The notes beneath the pieces were generated by a model, which saw only the letters and a list, made by a program, of their open reading frames with translations, ran no database searches and was not told the origin of the DNA. Positions 19,485 through 31,841 of a stretch of DNA of 32,961 bases are shown here, piece by piece. Source of the DNA: Pelomyxa schiedti (Eukaryota > Evosea > Pelobiontida > Pelomyxidae); contig JAHLWZ010000987.1 of assembly GCA_020536535.1 (NCBI GenBank), positions 1 to 32,961 of the forward strand, in the 5' to 3' direction. Each line of letters opens with the position of its first letter. Positions within the stretch are counted from its first letter, which is position 1. Position numbers and translations under genes: made by a program.

Positions 19485-22400
19485 ATGTTGCGGATCAGCG
19501 GACAGAGCACACCTACGACACAGAGAAAGATCGTATTCAAAGGGTTCAAAGGTAGGAAGTTGGGTGCCGCTTCTGTGGCCGTTTTTTTTTTTTTTTTTTT
19601 TCCCCTTACCAGGCGCCTTTTAATGCCGTTAAAGTGCCCCCGTCACTTCCCACGGACTTCCAGGAGAAAAATACTGAACTCCTAGTTGGTGCTATTCGAG
19701 CAATCCACGAGCATACGACAGTGACAGGCAGTCTCGAGGACTTGTACAAGGCTGTTGAGGATTTGTGCCGCAACAAATGTGCGCCTGCGTTGTATGATCG
19801 CGTGAGCGAAATGTGCAGCTCTCGTATGAAGACACTCTTACCACCCTTACTCAAGTTTGTTGTCTTTCTCTGTGGTTTTTTTTTCCCCCTTGTATGGCAT
19901 TACCTTATGCTTTCAAAGGCAAATGCAATTACACCAACAACAACAACCAGACATGGCACTACGGCATCTTGACACAATGTGGCACGAACATTGCAATCAA
20001 ATGGTGCCTTTTGGAGACTCTCGTTTCCTTCTTTTTTTCCTCATATTCCAAAGACCCTTATTCGAAATATATTTATGTATCTTGATAGATCGTATGTCCT
20101 TCACCTCACTGGTATACACTCTCTGTGGTATGAACTCAGTATTTCACAAAAATGCTAAGCACCCAATGAAATACTTGTAATACAGGAATTTGGCTCTACA
20201 ACAATTCAGAGACATCATAATGTCCAATGATGCTGCACTTCCAATTTTTATGGACTGCATTCTGAAACTGATTTCTAATGAACGTGAGGGTGAAATTGTA
20301 GACAGGATGCTCCTTAACAGTGCACTTCACATGGCAAATGACCTTGGCTTATACAAAACAATTTTTGAACCCCAATTCCTTCAGGTCCTGACCAATTCAC
20401 AAAATTTTCATACCAATTGCACTCCAGAAAACAATAGCCCACTATGGCGAAGTTAGCAAAAAGCATACTCAAAGTATGGATGTTCCAGAGTATCTCCGCT
20501 ACTGTGAAGCCAGAATTAAGGAAGAGGGGGAGCGGGTCTTACATTATTTATTCCCTGGAACAAAAAGTCTTCTGCTGTCGGCAGTTCAAGAACAATTGCT
20601 TAAAGCACACACAAGTTTTCTTCTTGAGAAAGGTTTCTTTGAACTACTTTTGTCGTATCAACCTGTGTGAAAGGCTTTGATAGTCTTGTACAAAACGAGA
20701 GACACACTGATCTTGAGCGAATGTATGACCTTTTTTCCCAAGTAGAAGAAACTGGCTCCATTAAACAGTTCTTTGTAAATTACATCAAGGTGCTTCAGTC
20801 ACCATCTTTCCTTCCCTCTCAATAATTTAAGGATAATTCAGAATACTGGAAAGCAGCTTGTTATGGATCCGTCTCGAGATAGTTCGATGGTACAAGATCT
20901 TCTGGCGTTCAAGTCAAAATTGCTTCAAGTTCTGGAGAAGTCTTTCCACAACGAGTCTGTTTTTGCCCAGAGCTTTAAGGTAGGTTGCTTCTTTGCTTAT
21001 ATATAACAAAGTTAATCTTTACAAGGACTCTTTTGAAAGCTTCATCAATGAAAGACCTAGTAAACCTGCGGAAATGATTGGTATGGCTGAGAGTGAGTTT
21101 TCTTTCCAGTAAATTTGTACTCCAAGCAAAATATGTTGACCAGTACCTGAGATCAGGGAATAAAGGCATCAGTGACAGTGATTTAGAGGCGATACTTGAT
21201 AATGCGATGTCACTCTTTCGATACATTAGTGGCAAAGATGTCTTTGAGGCTTTTTACAAAGTTTTTCTGTCTCGCAGGCTCCTACTTGGGAAAAGTGCCT
21301 CTCTAGACATGGAAAAAGCCATGGTCACAAGACTTAAGGCCGGTATGTTTTTACTTACCGTGCTTTATTCAACACCCAAAATTAGAGTGTGGCAGTGGTT
21401 TCACGAGCAAACTTGAAGGGATGTTTAAGGATATTGACCTGTCAAAGGATCTTCTCTCTCTATTCAAGTCAACGGTCGGCCACCATTTTCCAAAGACAAC
21501 CCACTGACACGTTTTACAATAAAACAGGCAGCAACACAAATGCCACAAAATCTGCAGGATATTGATCTTAACGTTTTCATTCTGACACAGTCATGTTGGC
21601 CCTCTACACCCACCATACAGGTTAAACTGCCAACGGAGGTAAGCTGCCTTTTCTGTCTGTATTCAACTAACTTCACCAGCTCAATTTACTGCAACAACAC
21701 TTCACTGATTTCTATTTGAAAAAATATGGAGGTCGCAAACTTCAATTCAATACTGCCATGGGATCATGCCTACTAAAGGCCTATTTTCCTACTGTGAGAG
21801 GAGTTTATTTCTCTTTTCCCTTATAATATAAGACAGATGAGGAAGGAATTTCATATGTCCCATTTTCAAGCAAGCGTTCTTTTGATGTTTAATCAATCAC
21901 CATCGTTGACTTTTGCTGAGATAAGAGAAGCAATTGGTCTAGGTTGCAGTGGCTTTCAATAAGTTTTCCTTTAATTCTGTGGCAGGGGAGTCAGAGCTGA
22001 AAAATGTGCTCTTGTCTTTGACTGGGAATAAAGTACCAATTTTGTCTAAAAGTCCAGTGGTAGTGCATTTCCTTGACCCACACTATTTTAATGAGACTCT
22101 AGGGTGGAAGCATAGAAGAAAGCGATGCGTTCAATTGGAATCACAAATTCTCTTCTAAGCAACACCGAATCAAAATCAATTCACTCCAAATACAAGAGAC
22201 GGTATGTGTGCAAAATAAGTAGGTTCCCTTACATACTACACCAGCCTGAGGAGAATGCCAAAACGAAGGAGAGTGTTTTTCAGGATCGAATGTATGCAGT
22301 AGATGCAACAATAGTGAGAATAATGAAAACCCGGAAACAACTGCACCACAATCAACTGGTTGCTGAATTGTACAAGCAATTGAAGTTCCCAGCGACGGTA

Positions 22401-22576
22401 ACCACTCCCTTACCCCTACTTCCTGTGCTTATTTATTCAGCCGGCGGACTTGAAGAAAAGAATTGACTCCCTCATTGAGCGAGAATATGTGTGTTGCTTC
22501 CTCACAAAAATTCCCTTGCTGATTTGTGTAGATGGAGAAGAATGAAGAGACCCAAGTTTATGAGTACATGGCATAG
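19485..22576 (+). CDS. CUL4: Cullin, CUL4 type
   Basis: Nineteen exons give 751 residues with every phase closing: 19485-19574, 19613-19854, 19919-20003, 20054-20127, 20186-20384, 20428-20632, 20674-20789, 20842-20979, 21026-21080, 21127-21342, 21386-21474, 21528-21638, 21680-21793, 21837-21942, 21986-22056, 22103-22201, 22245-22397, 22441-22488, 22532-22576. Length and sequence match cullin-4: [12 protein letters not shown], the MWHEHCNQM helix, [30 protein letters not shown], FKINxxQ-like [29 protein letters not shown] and the end VYEYMA. The lysine in VRIMKTRK is the expected NEDD8 site. CUL4 scaffolds DDB1-based ubiquitin ligases through its N-terminus and binds RBX1 through the C-terminal cullin-homology domain. 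Introns are 38-64 nt. Confidence 0.93.
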
Positions 22577-22701
22577 ATAGCCCCAGTTTGTTTTCCTGGT
22601 GTAGAATTGTCAATAGCCTAGCCTACTGCATCCCACAACAAAGCTTTGTTTTAACTCTAATGAGAAAAATTGGTGCCCTTAAGGGGTTTTTCTTTCCCTC
22701 A

Positions 22702-25700
22702 TTAAGACGTGGATTTGAAAATTCTCACTGTGCGCAAGACTGGTTGTCTGCACATAGGGCACTGCTTTCCAACGAGGGCCTTTGCACAGTCCTCACAAAA
22801 ACTTAGGTGACCACAATCTTTGGGAATTAGTTAGGATACTGCATCAAGTGGTAGGGGTGTGGGTTGAACCTAGTACAGCGGTGTCGGCTTGTTTGTCAAG
22901 GCATACAACACAACTACCTCCGTCCCTTGAGCCGTCGTCGGCTGTTGCCGCGGGAGTCTCTGCTGGTGTGGGACTGGCCGTTGGCTTCGTGGGGCTAATT
23001 GGTGGGGGTGAGAATACCGGAGGGAGAAAAGTTAACCGCACCTTGCTGCGCCTCTGCCTCTGCCCTTTCCACCTTTTCCTCTACCTGTAGGTACAGGTAC
23101 AGGTGTGACTTCTTTGTGTGGTGGAAGTGGTATTGGTTTTTTCATGAATTCACAGGCAACCTGCGCCGAATCACTGGTGTGAAGATGAGTGACACGGATC
23201 TTACCTTCAACCCGCCTTTTTCTAAGACGGTTGTGAGTCTCTGGACTTGCACGTAGAAGTGAGAAGACTCAGAGGCAAGCAACCCTAACAGTGAATCGAG
23301 TTTTGTCAAATCTGGTCTTGCACCGTCCAGTTTGAATTGGATGGGAACGATTCCTGCGAGTCGTTAGATATCACCTCGTATTTAAAAGGTAGGGAACAAC
23401 AAATCAGGAGGGAAGTGGGTACCCATGTTTTCGAGGGCAGAAACCATCCTACCCTTGATAGGAAAAGTGAGATAAATCAGTTAGACCAAGTTTGAGAATA
23501 TACCTTTACAGCAGGATTTTCCAAGAAACTCACAAAAACGAGTGTACAGTCAGGAGCGATTTCTCTCTTGTATTTCATGAAGAGTGTGGGGAAGAAGGAA
23601 TCCTTTGTTTTCACTGTTATGTTTGGGATAAAGGGATGTGCTACACACTCGGAATTTGACATTTTCGATCTCGTCTGTAACCATAATTAAAAATTTGATT
23701 GGCCGTCTGTTGGTGAGGTAATTCCAGATGACACAGCCAGGAGCAGTCAAACCGTCTGCACGTACAGAACTGGTAACATCCAGAACCTGCGAAATCGTTC
23801 TTGGGATAACTGTGCAAGTGTAAATAACAGTCCGCGGTCTCTTGTACAGTAATACCAGGTGGATCAAGGACTTTATCATTGAAGAATTTGAGCTCTGCAT
23901 TAGTCAGGCATGACAGCACACTCCCAATAATAGTAGAGCATCTTATAGCTACATCCATGGAGTAAGAGGCATCTCCGGCACTTGGGGGAGGCGTTTAAGT
24001 GCTGTACAGAGAGGGAAACACACATACCACACAACAGGTGGTTCCAAAACTAATTGAATTTCCTGCAGAGAAACAAAAGAAATGAGAAGAAGGTTGCAAT
24101 AATAAAATTGTCACCTTCAGTCGACGCTCAGCAATAGGTAGTAGGTACTCAGTGAAAGGAGCTGAAACAGTGCGGAAATAAAGTAATCGTTCCATCAACT
24201 TGCCATAGCCAAGTTGTGGCTCTTCTCCCGAACGTAGACGATCCAAGAGAACGCGGTCGACTTCTGGATTTGCCAGTTCCTCATAATACCAGATGAGTTG
24301 ATCTAATGTTGTGTACCTAAGGCCCGTTAGCCTAAGAAAGTGTTAATGAAACGTACTCCGCGATTCTGGGCTTAACGTCATCTGGAATAGGCTTTACATG
24401 GAGACGAAGGAAAGAATAAGGCACTTCGAAGCGAGAACAAACATCTGCAATGTTGTGGACATTCACGTTCTCACAAACCTTGAAGATGGATGCCTAGAAC
24501 AGATGTGAACTTTCGTGACAGAAAAACCTTGCACGAACCTCTGGTGGTGCTTCACCAAATGCAATATTCAAGAAGTTGCCGTGTTGCTTGCCAACCGAAC
24601 GGACAAGTGCAGTTGGTGGGATTACCGCCGTTGGAGAGGCTGTTGGGGAAGTTGTGATAGGGGGTGGCAGAAGGCTCACCTGCCGTATTGAGTAATGGTT
24701 TACTTTAGTGGAAAAGGTTTACCTCTGGTTTCTGTAATGGTTGGAAATCGCGAAGTGGGTGGAGATGGATCATATCTGCAAGTTCTTGCCAAGGCTCCCT
24801 TTTCAGTTGGTGCAGATTCAGAAAACAAAAAGGACATTTACAACCACACCTTGGCATCACTAAGGCATAGAACATAAGTTTATTTGCCGGAATAGAGCAG
24901 ACCCATTTTCGAACGTGTTTAGCCAGAGAGCCACTCAAACTACCAATAGGAGCCTCTAATTCTAGGTCATGCAAACGACTCCTCAGAAGCCCAATTTTAG
25001 CTGGTTTGGCAGTGCCCAACTTTTCTAGAGCCGCTAATTTGGGTCTCAATTGACGAACCTTGCGGGGTGCATCAAGGAGGTTAAGGGCTGCAAGCACCTA
25101 GCGAGAATAAGAACCATCTGTGGATGATGTACTAACTTGGGGCAGTTGGAAATAATCTTCTTTGGTAAGAAGATATTCAGCAAGATGGTAGTCACGTCTG
25201 GCCCATGCTGAGGCTAAAATTTTGGGACGGCAAGCACGGGTAATTTCTACACACTATTGCTTGAAATAAATAAAGGCCGATACGAGACACAAGTTACCTG
25301 GTGCATCAAGAGAAGAAGAGTGGAGGTGTAGATGTAGTATTCCGTTTTTTGACTATTGAAGTGCTCCTTCATTTTTTTTATGCAGGTAAGGTTTTTCAAG
25401 AAGGATGAATTGTGTGTTACCAATAGAGTGCTGTCTTTAAGGAAAAGTGGCTTTAAATCACTAATAGGGGGCAACTTTACAGGGGGTGCCTTATACCCAA
25501 GTTGTTTCTATCCATGTGTAAAAAAAATGGTTTGCTCAGATTTAAAAGAGGAATACAGTTTGCCCAGGGTAATCTGAAGGCAGGCTGTTCTCTTGTGCAG
25601 GGTTGAAGACATAAACGCCAGTGCCAGTAGCAGTCAAAAAAGCAATAGCGCGGCTCACGTCATTATCATTTACTACGACGTTTTAACAACCACAGAAGGA

Positions 25701-25838
25701 CCAACTCCAGAGTACAAGATCTTAAGATTAAAAACTGAAAATAGTACCAGCCAACACAGCCTCCAAAGCATCGCGGTCCAGTTGATTGCCAAAGTGACGA
25801 CGTAACTGCGCTATGTTAGCCTCCAAAGCGTCCGACAT
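22702..25838 (-). CDS. UBA/CUE-like, vWA and RING ubiquitin-ligase-like protein
   Basis: From ATG 25838 the protein opens with a UBA/CUE-like helix bundle (LEANIAQLRRHFGNQLDRDALEAVLA, shown here in part: LDRDALEAVLA, then VSRAIAFLTATG). A helical region follows (about 25250-24550), then a conserved-looking block with PWQELADMIHLHPL, RFEVPYSFLR, LIWYYEEL and LGYGKLMERLL that I cannot name. Next comes a von Willebrand A domain with the MIDAS motif DASYSM, VRADGLTAPGC and FLIMVTDEIEN (about 24050-23300). A basic Gly/Lys/Arg linker leads to a C3HC4 RING at the end (CVVCLDKQADTAVL, DCGHLSFCEDCA, CPMCRQ), stop at 22702-22704. RING proteins recruit E2 enzymes, so a ubiquitin ligase is likely; the vWA may bind substrate. 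Exons between 25600 and 25250 are unresolved. The start codon abuts the opposite-strand gene. Confidence 0.72.
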
Positions 25839-25937
25839 GGCCGATGATCTACTTTATGTTTTTTTTTGTTTGTTGTGTTTGGTGTTTTTCGTTTTGAAAA
25901 AACTCTTTCCGTTCTGGGACATTATTCTCTGACTCAG

Positions 25938-28900
25938 CCACTCCACAGCCATTCACCCCTTTAATGCGGACGGAACAAGGCACTGCATTCTGGCCCAGAA
26001 CATTGAGGTGCTGGGCCTGGAACTTGTTGATCTCTGCAAGTTCCCGGCATGAACGTTTTCGATCTTCTCAGAATAGTCACATTTTGTAGGTTTTTTCAGC
26101 GGAGAGTCATGCGGGGCGTGTTGTACGTGCCGCCGGAAATAACGCACAATCGGTCGAGATCTCACTCACTGCACCAAGAGAAACCAGGTGCCACAAGCAC
26201 CATCGCGTCAGCCGTAGCCGCATTACCACCTTCTCTCACAACACCATCTACGCACCCGTCGTCAGTCGTACCAGAAAAATCACCGCCTACATCGTCGCAG
26301 TCCTCTTCGTCGCCTTCGCCGTCACAGTCGCCGTCGGTCCCCGCAGATGCATCGAAACCGACGCCTGCAAAAACTACAATAGCGGAGGTACACAGCACTA
26401 CTTTGGGCGACCCAAACCACCGACGGAGTTGGTCTGGTTCAAAAGAGGCGCCCACGCCAACCACACCACCACAACCAATTAAACCAAACACTGCAAATAC
26501 TAACGAAACACCACCCTCGGATCCGACTCACAGACGGAGCTCTTCTGGTTCAAAGGCACAAACGAGTGTTCAACCTTCTAGTCTAACACCCCAGTCTGTG
26601 GATACAATTACCAAACCTACATTCATTCAACCCACAACTAATGCTTCAACACCAACACTCACTAAAACCCCAACAGTGACGATCACAAGCCCATCATCAA
26701 CAAAACCTCCCGCCACCTCGAATACCACTCCACTCAAACCAGTTAACTCCACATCACCTAATACCGCTGGAGCCACCAAAACTAATACAGCCTCTCCTTC
26801 ACATCCTGCATTAAATGAGTCCGTCTCCCCTCACGCAATATCCCAACCAACACGACCAGCAAGTGCAGAACACATTTCTCTATCTACCCAACCTACGTGG
26901 TCTAACGCTACAAAGCCATCTCCCTCCACAAACCCTAGTTCTGCACATCCCGAGCCACCCCCTACAGCAAAAAATTCTCCTCCAAATTCACAAAGCACTG
27001 TCTCTCAATTCATGTCTGCGCCGCAGGTGTCCAATTCTCCAGTGATGCAACACCCTGTACTGTATGGTCCCCAAGGTGGGCTTGATAATACTAATACTGT
27101 GTTCAAAAACCCCCCTCAACAAGCCCCAATGCGGTCATCAACAACCAATTCTCAAAATATATCACGTGCACGTTCACCTTCACCAGCCCCAATACCATCC
27201 TCCACACCAGCTGCTCTACCATCGAGGAATCCATCTCCCCCTACCCAACCTCGGGCACCACCTTCCCCTTCTGCAAACTCTTCCGTAGCACCTCCAATCA
27301 CTCTCAACAAGCATTCCACTCACTCTACACCCCTAACATCATCTACCACAAGTGCCCCAAAAAAAGCATCAAAAAGAAGAAGTCTTAGCATCCCAGCCAG
27401 TGCTGTTGCTCAATCTCTTGACAGAGATTTACTAACGAAGGAGGCATTTAAATATGATCCAGAGTTTGAGAGAGCTGCTCAAGTACAAATTATTGTTCAA
27501 TTTTCTTGCTTGTGACTGGAATCTCCAGACGTGGATTGAACATGTAACTAAAGAACCACTGCCAACTGGGGTTAGCCTACCAGCTGCACTGAAAGATGGG
27601 TCAGTCTTATGTAAACTGTTGAATGCAATAAGACCAAACACTGTAAGAAAAATACATGTAGGAGTAAAGCTAGCAGCCTTTCACAGGTGAGAATCCAAGT
27701 TAATAAATAAAAAAAACCCTAATATATTGGTTCTTTAGGGAGAATATACAGAACTATTTTATTGGTTGCAGAACACTTGGGATGAATGTGACGAGTCTTT
27801 TTGATGAAAACGGTTTTTTTTCCCATTTACTCTGTGCTCCGAGTGACCCATATTACAACAGATCTATATGAAAATAAAAACTTTAACATTGTCCTCATAA
27901 ATATTCAAGCACTTGCGGCACTGGTGAGTAACCTCCAATAAAAATTCAGACTTGTTTACATACAGCAGGTTACAAAACTTTTCCCCACATTACCAAAAAT
28001 GGATATACCACGGCCAAATGATTGCCTGAGTGTTGCATTCAAAGATGGCACCAGCTCCAAATCAAAATTTGAAGTCACTCCAGAGCAACAAGAGTATATT
28101 GGCTGAAGGTTTTCTTGTTATAATTATATTCAGGCAACTCACTGATTTGACTGCTTGGACCAACTCACATTTAGTTGAATGCGGATTATCTGGTATTACA
28201 GATGTCACAAGGGAACTGCAAAGTGGCGTCGAGCTCATTTTCTTACTTGTACAGAATCGCCTGCTGCAAAAGTGATTAATGACATAGCACAGGAGCGACT
28301 TACTGGGCAGAGTTTGGGTATATACTCGGCGGAGCCTGAAACGGCATGGAATAAGATGCAAAACATAGCGTTGGTGCTAAAATTTGTTATTGAGCAATCT
28401 GGCATGCATCCATCTGAGCTCTGCTCCTGCACCGATTTGTACATCGGGAAACCACAAGCAATAATAAAGTACTTCATCTTTCATGTTGTTCACACCTCTT
28501 ACCTACAATCTCAAGGCTTCTTACTACGTTACGAGATAAATTTGATATGGTTTCAGCTCAGAATTATCGGAATATTCTAATGTTGTCTATCTTAGGCTTG
28601 CACTCTCTCCAAATTACCATCAGCTCAGAGAAGGCCCTACATCATCTCGGTAAATTTCTTTCCCTATTTTTTTTCCCGTTAAGTATGCAAAAAGGAAGTC
28701 GTCTCCACTGAACAACGTTACGTTACACAGTTGCAACGGTAGTCCTAGCAAAAACTCTGCCCCAATTGACCCTTTTTACCATTACAGTATCGAGGAAGGA
28801 CTAATAACTCCTGCAAAATCCTGTGCTCCTCAAATGATGACTAAAGAAGAGTTATCAGGGATTTTTGGTAATATTGATCAAATCATGGTCCGGCATGCAG

Positions 28901-30000
28901 CAATTCTTCGTCAACTTCAACAAGGCTATCCTCCAGGAGATCCCCAGGCATTATTAAGAATAGACACAATTGTTGAAGTATTTACTGGTCTGTGAGTTTT
29001 TACCTTTTATTAGTAACATAACTTAGGGATGTTACCCTGGACAAAGCATGCCTATTCTTCCTACATTCTGAATTATGACAATAGTATCGCAATCACGAAT
29101 ACCTTGAAGAAAAACACATCCTGGCAAGCACTACTTAAAAGGTATTTAAGGTAACTTTTTGGTCTATGGTGTGAAGAAACCTTAGATTTGAGGAAGCCTA
29201 TGGAATGGATATTTCATCTTTCCTTGTTGCACCAGGTTCAATGATAAATTATTTTCTTCAATGACTAACCTGTTTATCTAAAATCGTTGTAGTTCAAAGA
29301 TTACCGCGATATCTTCTCTTACTAAGAGAACTCGTTTCGTGTACTCCTAAAACAGACCCAGAGTATCAAATTCTTCAGGACTTGTGGACAAAATCACAAG
29401 CGGTAACATTTGTTCGTTCAAAATCTCTCCAACACAATTTTATGAAGATTCTTCAAGCAGTGAATGAAAGCAAACGAGCAGTTGACAATGCAAATAAGCT
29501 TCTTCAAATCGCAAAATCCATTACTGGAGATTGCGAACCTTTTGTATCACGAAATCAGGTATTTCTTGTGTCTTTCTAGTCTGCCACTAACACAAGAACA
29601 AGCACTTCATTAAGGAAGGTTTCCTCGAGATCGCCGATGCCGATGACGACATGGAATCCAGCTACTTTTTCCTTCTTGCTGATAGGCTGGTTTTCCCCCC
29701 TCAATTTCTCATGTCATCTCACCAAATTAAAGATCCTTACTATATACAATTCAGAGGCAAAGAATTTTGACTACCGAGAGGCGTTTATGTTAAAAGACAT
29801 AGAACTGGTTGAAGAAAGGGACTCTGAAGAGGATGATTACAGTGTGGCTCTCTCTATGGCCGAGTTCGAGATGGAATTACTAGGTACCAGTCATATCAGA
29901 ATCTGTGTCTAACTTTCCCTACACAGCCACCAACAAAGCCCAACGAGACAGTTGGTTCACTGCAATTGACTCTGCTGTAGAAGAAGCCAAAAAAGGGTAG
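25938..30000 (+). CDS. CH-CH-DH-PH Rho guanine-nucleotide exchange factor
   Basis: A multi-exon gene. An early exon (HCILAQNIEVLGLELVDLCK) splices through a 50-nt intron into a long Pro/Ser/Thr-rich disordered segment (to 27482). A calponin-homology domain follows (TWIEHVTKEPLP, AALKDGSVLCKLLNAIRP, RENIQNYFIGC), exons 27529-27686, 27739-27812, 27862-27923, then a second CH-like domain (LTDLTAWTNSHL ... NIALVLKFVIEQ). The DH domain starts KEVVSTEQRYVTQL and includes LSGIFGNIDQIMVRHAAILRQL and APVQRLPRYLLLL. The PH domain (NKHFIKEGFLEI ... QRDSWFTAIDSAV) ends at TAG 29998-30000. Similar CH-plus-DH/PH layouts are known in amoebae (Trix) and animals (Vav, PIX). Role: activates Rho/Rac at actin structures. 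A frame break near 28245-28251 inside CH2 is not explained by an intron. The first exon is unresolved; ATG 25837 encoding MADDLLY is a candidate. Confidence 0.8.
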
Positions 30001-30178
30001 TGGCTACACTGTCGTTCATTCTCTCATTGGATGGCTTCCTCGCCACCGCGCCGGCTTTCTTTTCCACTTGTCAGTGTAACGTCATTCACATTGCCGTTGA
30101 TTTGAGAACGGTGGTAACTCTCCCGTTCTACAACAGTAACAGTAACAACAAAAATATGTATGTTGGCTTTTCTTTTCC

Positions 30179-31778
30179 TTATGGTGGGGATTTCTTTCTG
30201 ATGTGGGGCACATGTTTTTTGGTTGTGGGGGTGTCACATTTAACCTTGAGTGACTGGAATTTTGGCAATTCTGATGCGAAAAGAACACTGTGGGCCCACC
30301 CAGCATAGCACCCAAAGGCATCCCTTGTTAGTTTGTTAGTTCGAATGTTTCTGATTGTTTTGGAAAAAGATCGAAAGAGCGTGGATAGGTTATTCCAAAC
30401 CTGAACAGTTTGTGTACAGTACTGTGGTCCCTAAGAGTAGGTTTCTGCGGTAAAGAAGGGAGGCACTGGCGAGCAATTTGCCAGACGTGGGTATCAACCT
30501 ATTAGGTTTGGTGAGTTTCAGAAGGGAAAGAGTAGCACCTACAGGAACTAGATCAAGTTTGCTCATAGAGAACAGACTTACACAATCCGCCACCTTCGGA
30601 CCAACTCCGGTCAGTTGTGTCAACTCACTATAGGCAGGTTATCAGGTCGAATTTTCTTTGTGGAAGTACAGGGGTTTACCTCCGCACAATATCAGTGGGA
30701 AGTGACTTTAACCCAAGAAGCCAAGGAAGGCCTCCTCTATCTTGCACCTGTTGTGCTGCTTGTGGAATATATCTAATTCCTCCATCAGAAGACAGGCGGG
30801 GAACTACTCAACCTTGCACGATATCCAAAGCCCATTTCTCGTAGGTGTTCCTCAGAGGCAGTCAGCAGAGAGCCAAGAGTAGGGAAAGTGAAGTAGGATT
30901 TGTTTGAATCTGTGAAACGGTTGGCACATTTTTACACTTCCATCAGCGAATTGTCTTGGGTGTTTCAAAACGATTCTCACAATCCGCAATTTTGGTTCCA
31001 TACTCGGCTCTGAGGCGAGTAAGCATGGATGTTATTCTAGAAATATTATTGTTTTGAGAGCAGATGAAAGAAAACAAGCACTCAACAGGGTCTTGACAAA
31101 GAAGCCGCAATCCTGGAGGTAATATTTTATTCTCCATCATGTCATGAAACCAATGAAGTGAATACCAGAGAAACAAGGAGCAGCGGTCCTCATCATGCTA
31201 TGAAGTAAAGTTGTCCCCCGGCACCAGGACTGAAGCATTTCTCCCTAATAGTTCACTCTGAGATTGTCTCGACAAGCACAAATCAATTACCATGGCAGTG
31301 TCCAATCTGAGGTATTCGCGTAACTTCTGAGCAATTGCAGCCACAAATTCAACACTGGGAGTAGTAGGTGCCACAACTTTGAACTTCAACTGTCGGCTAT
31401 CCATGGCGCCGTTATCTGCGGCACCGCCGGCCACTCCCAGAATGACCACTGCATTGTCCACAACCCCAGAATAGCACAAATCCCCACCCTCTTGCTCACA
31501 CTCCTCCCATTGGAAACACTGACCGCTCTCAAGCGTCAACTACAAAGGGGGAACACCAATAATTAAAAAAAAAAAAAAAAAGGACACTTAACACGCGTGG
31601 CAGTTGTTGTGGAGAAGCGCACTCGTAGATTGATGCAGTCGCTAGCAGGTAGAGTCAATTCGTGCCACGCACAGGGGTCCCCGTCCTCGTCGGAGGAGGA
31701 GGAGGAAGATTCAGTCACAGACGTTGTGGTGCTTGTGGTAGTTGTGCACTCGGGCACGGGTGGTGGTTGCGCCGCCAT
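30179..31778 (-). CDS. OGG1: 8-oxoguanine DNA glycosylase
   Basis: From ATG 31778 (exon 31778-31593, then an exon from 31539) the protein follows OGG1: TLESGQCFQW, GLRLLCQDPVECLFSFIC, SQNNNISRI, HLREMGFGYRAR, the helix-hairpin-helix GVGPKVADC with the catalytic lysine, VPVDTHVWQIA with the catalytic aspartate, and FGCYAGWAHSVLFASEL. The stop is TAA at 30179-30181. It should excise 8-oxoguanine and cut the strand (base excision repair). The N-terminus is a Thr/Ser/Asp-rich low-complexity extension, and the C-terminus carries a basic tail ending RKKSPP that might serve nuclear import. One intron contains a T18 tract. At least nine exons; those around 31140-31300 are approximate. It is divergent from BBIP1 with only 63 bases between start codons. 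Confidence 0.88.
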
Positions 31779-31841
31779 GATTCACGGTACCCGGGTCACT
31801 GACGGGAAAAAAAAGACAAAAACAAAAACGAATCAAATCAG
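31779..31841. promoter_or_regulatory. Very short divergent promoter, OGG1 / BBIP1
   Basis: The two start codons face outward 63 bases apart, so both 5' leaders and core promoters must overlap each other or the coding sequences. The interval is A-rich on the plus strand (GGGAAAAAAAAGACAAAAAC) and contains GGTACCCGGG with GTCACTGACGGG. Confidence 0.5.

Noticed and set aside
26162-26491. Minus-strand Asp/Gly-rich open frame
   Set aside because: Shadow of the Pro/Ser/Thr-rich segment of the Rho GEF.
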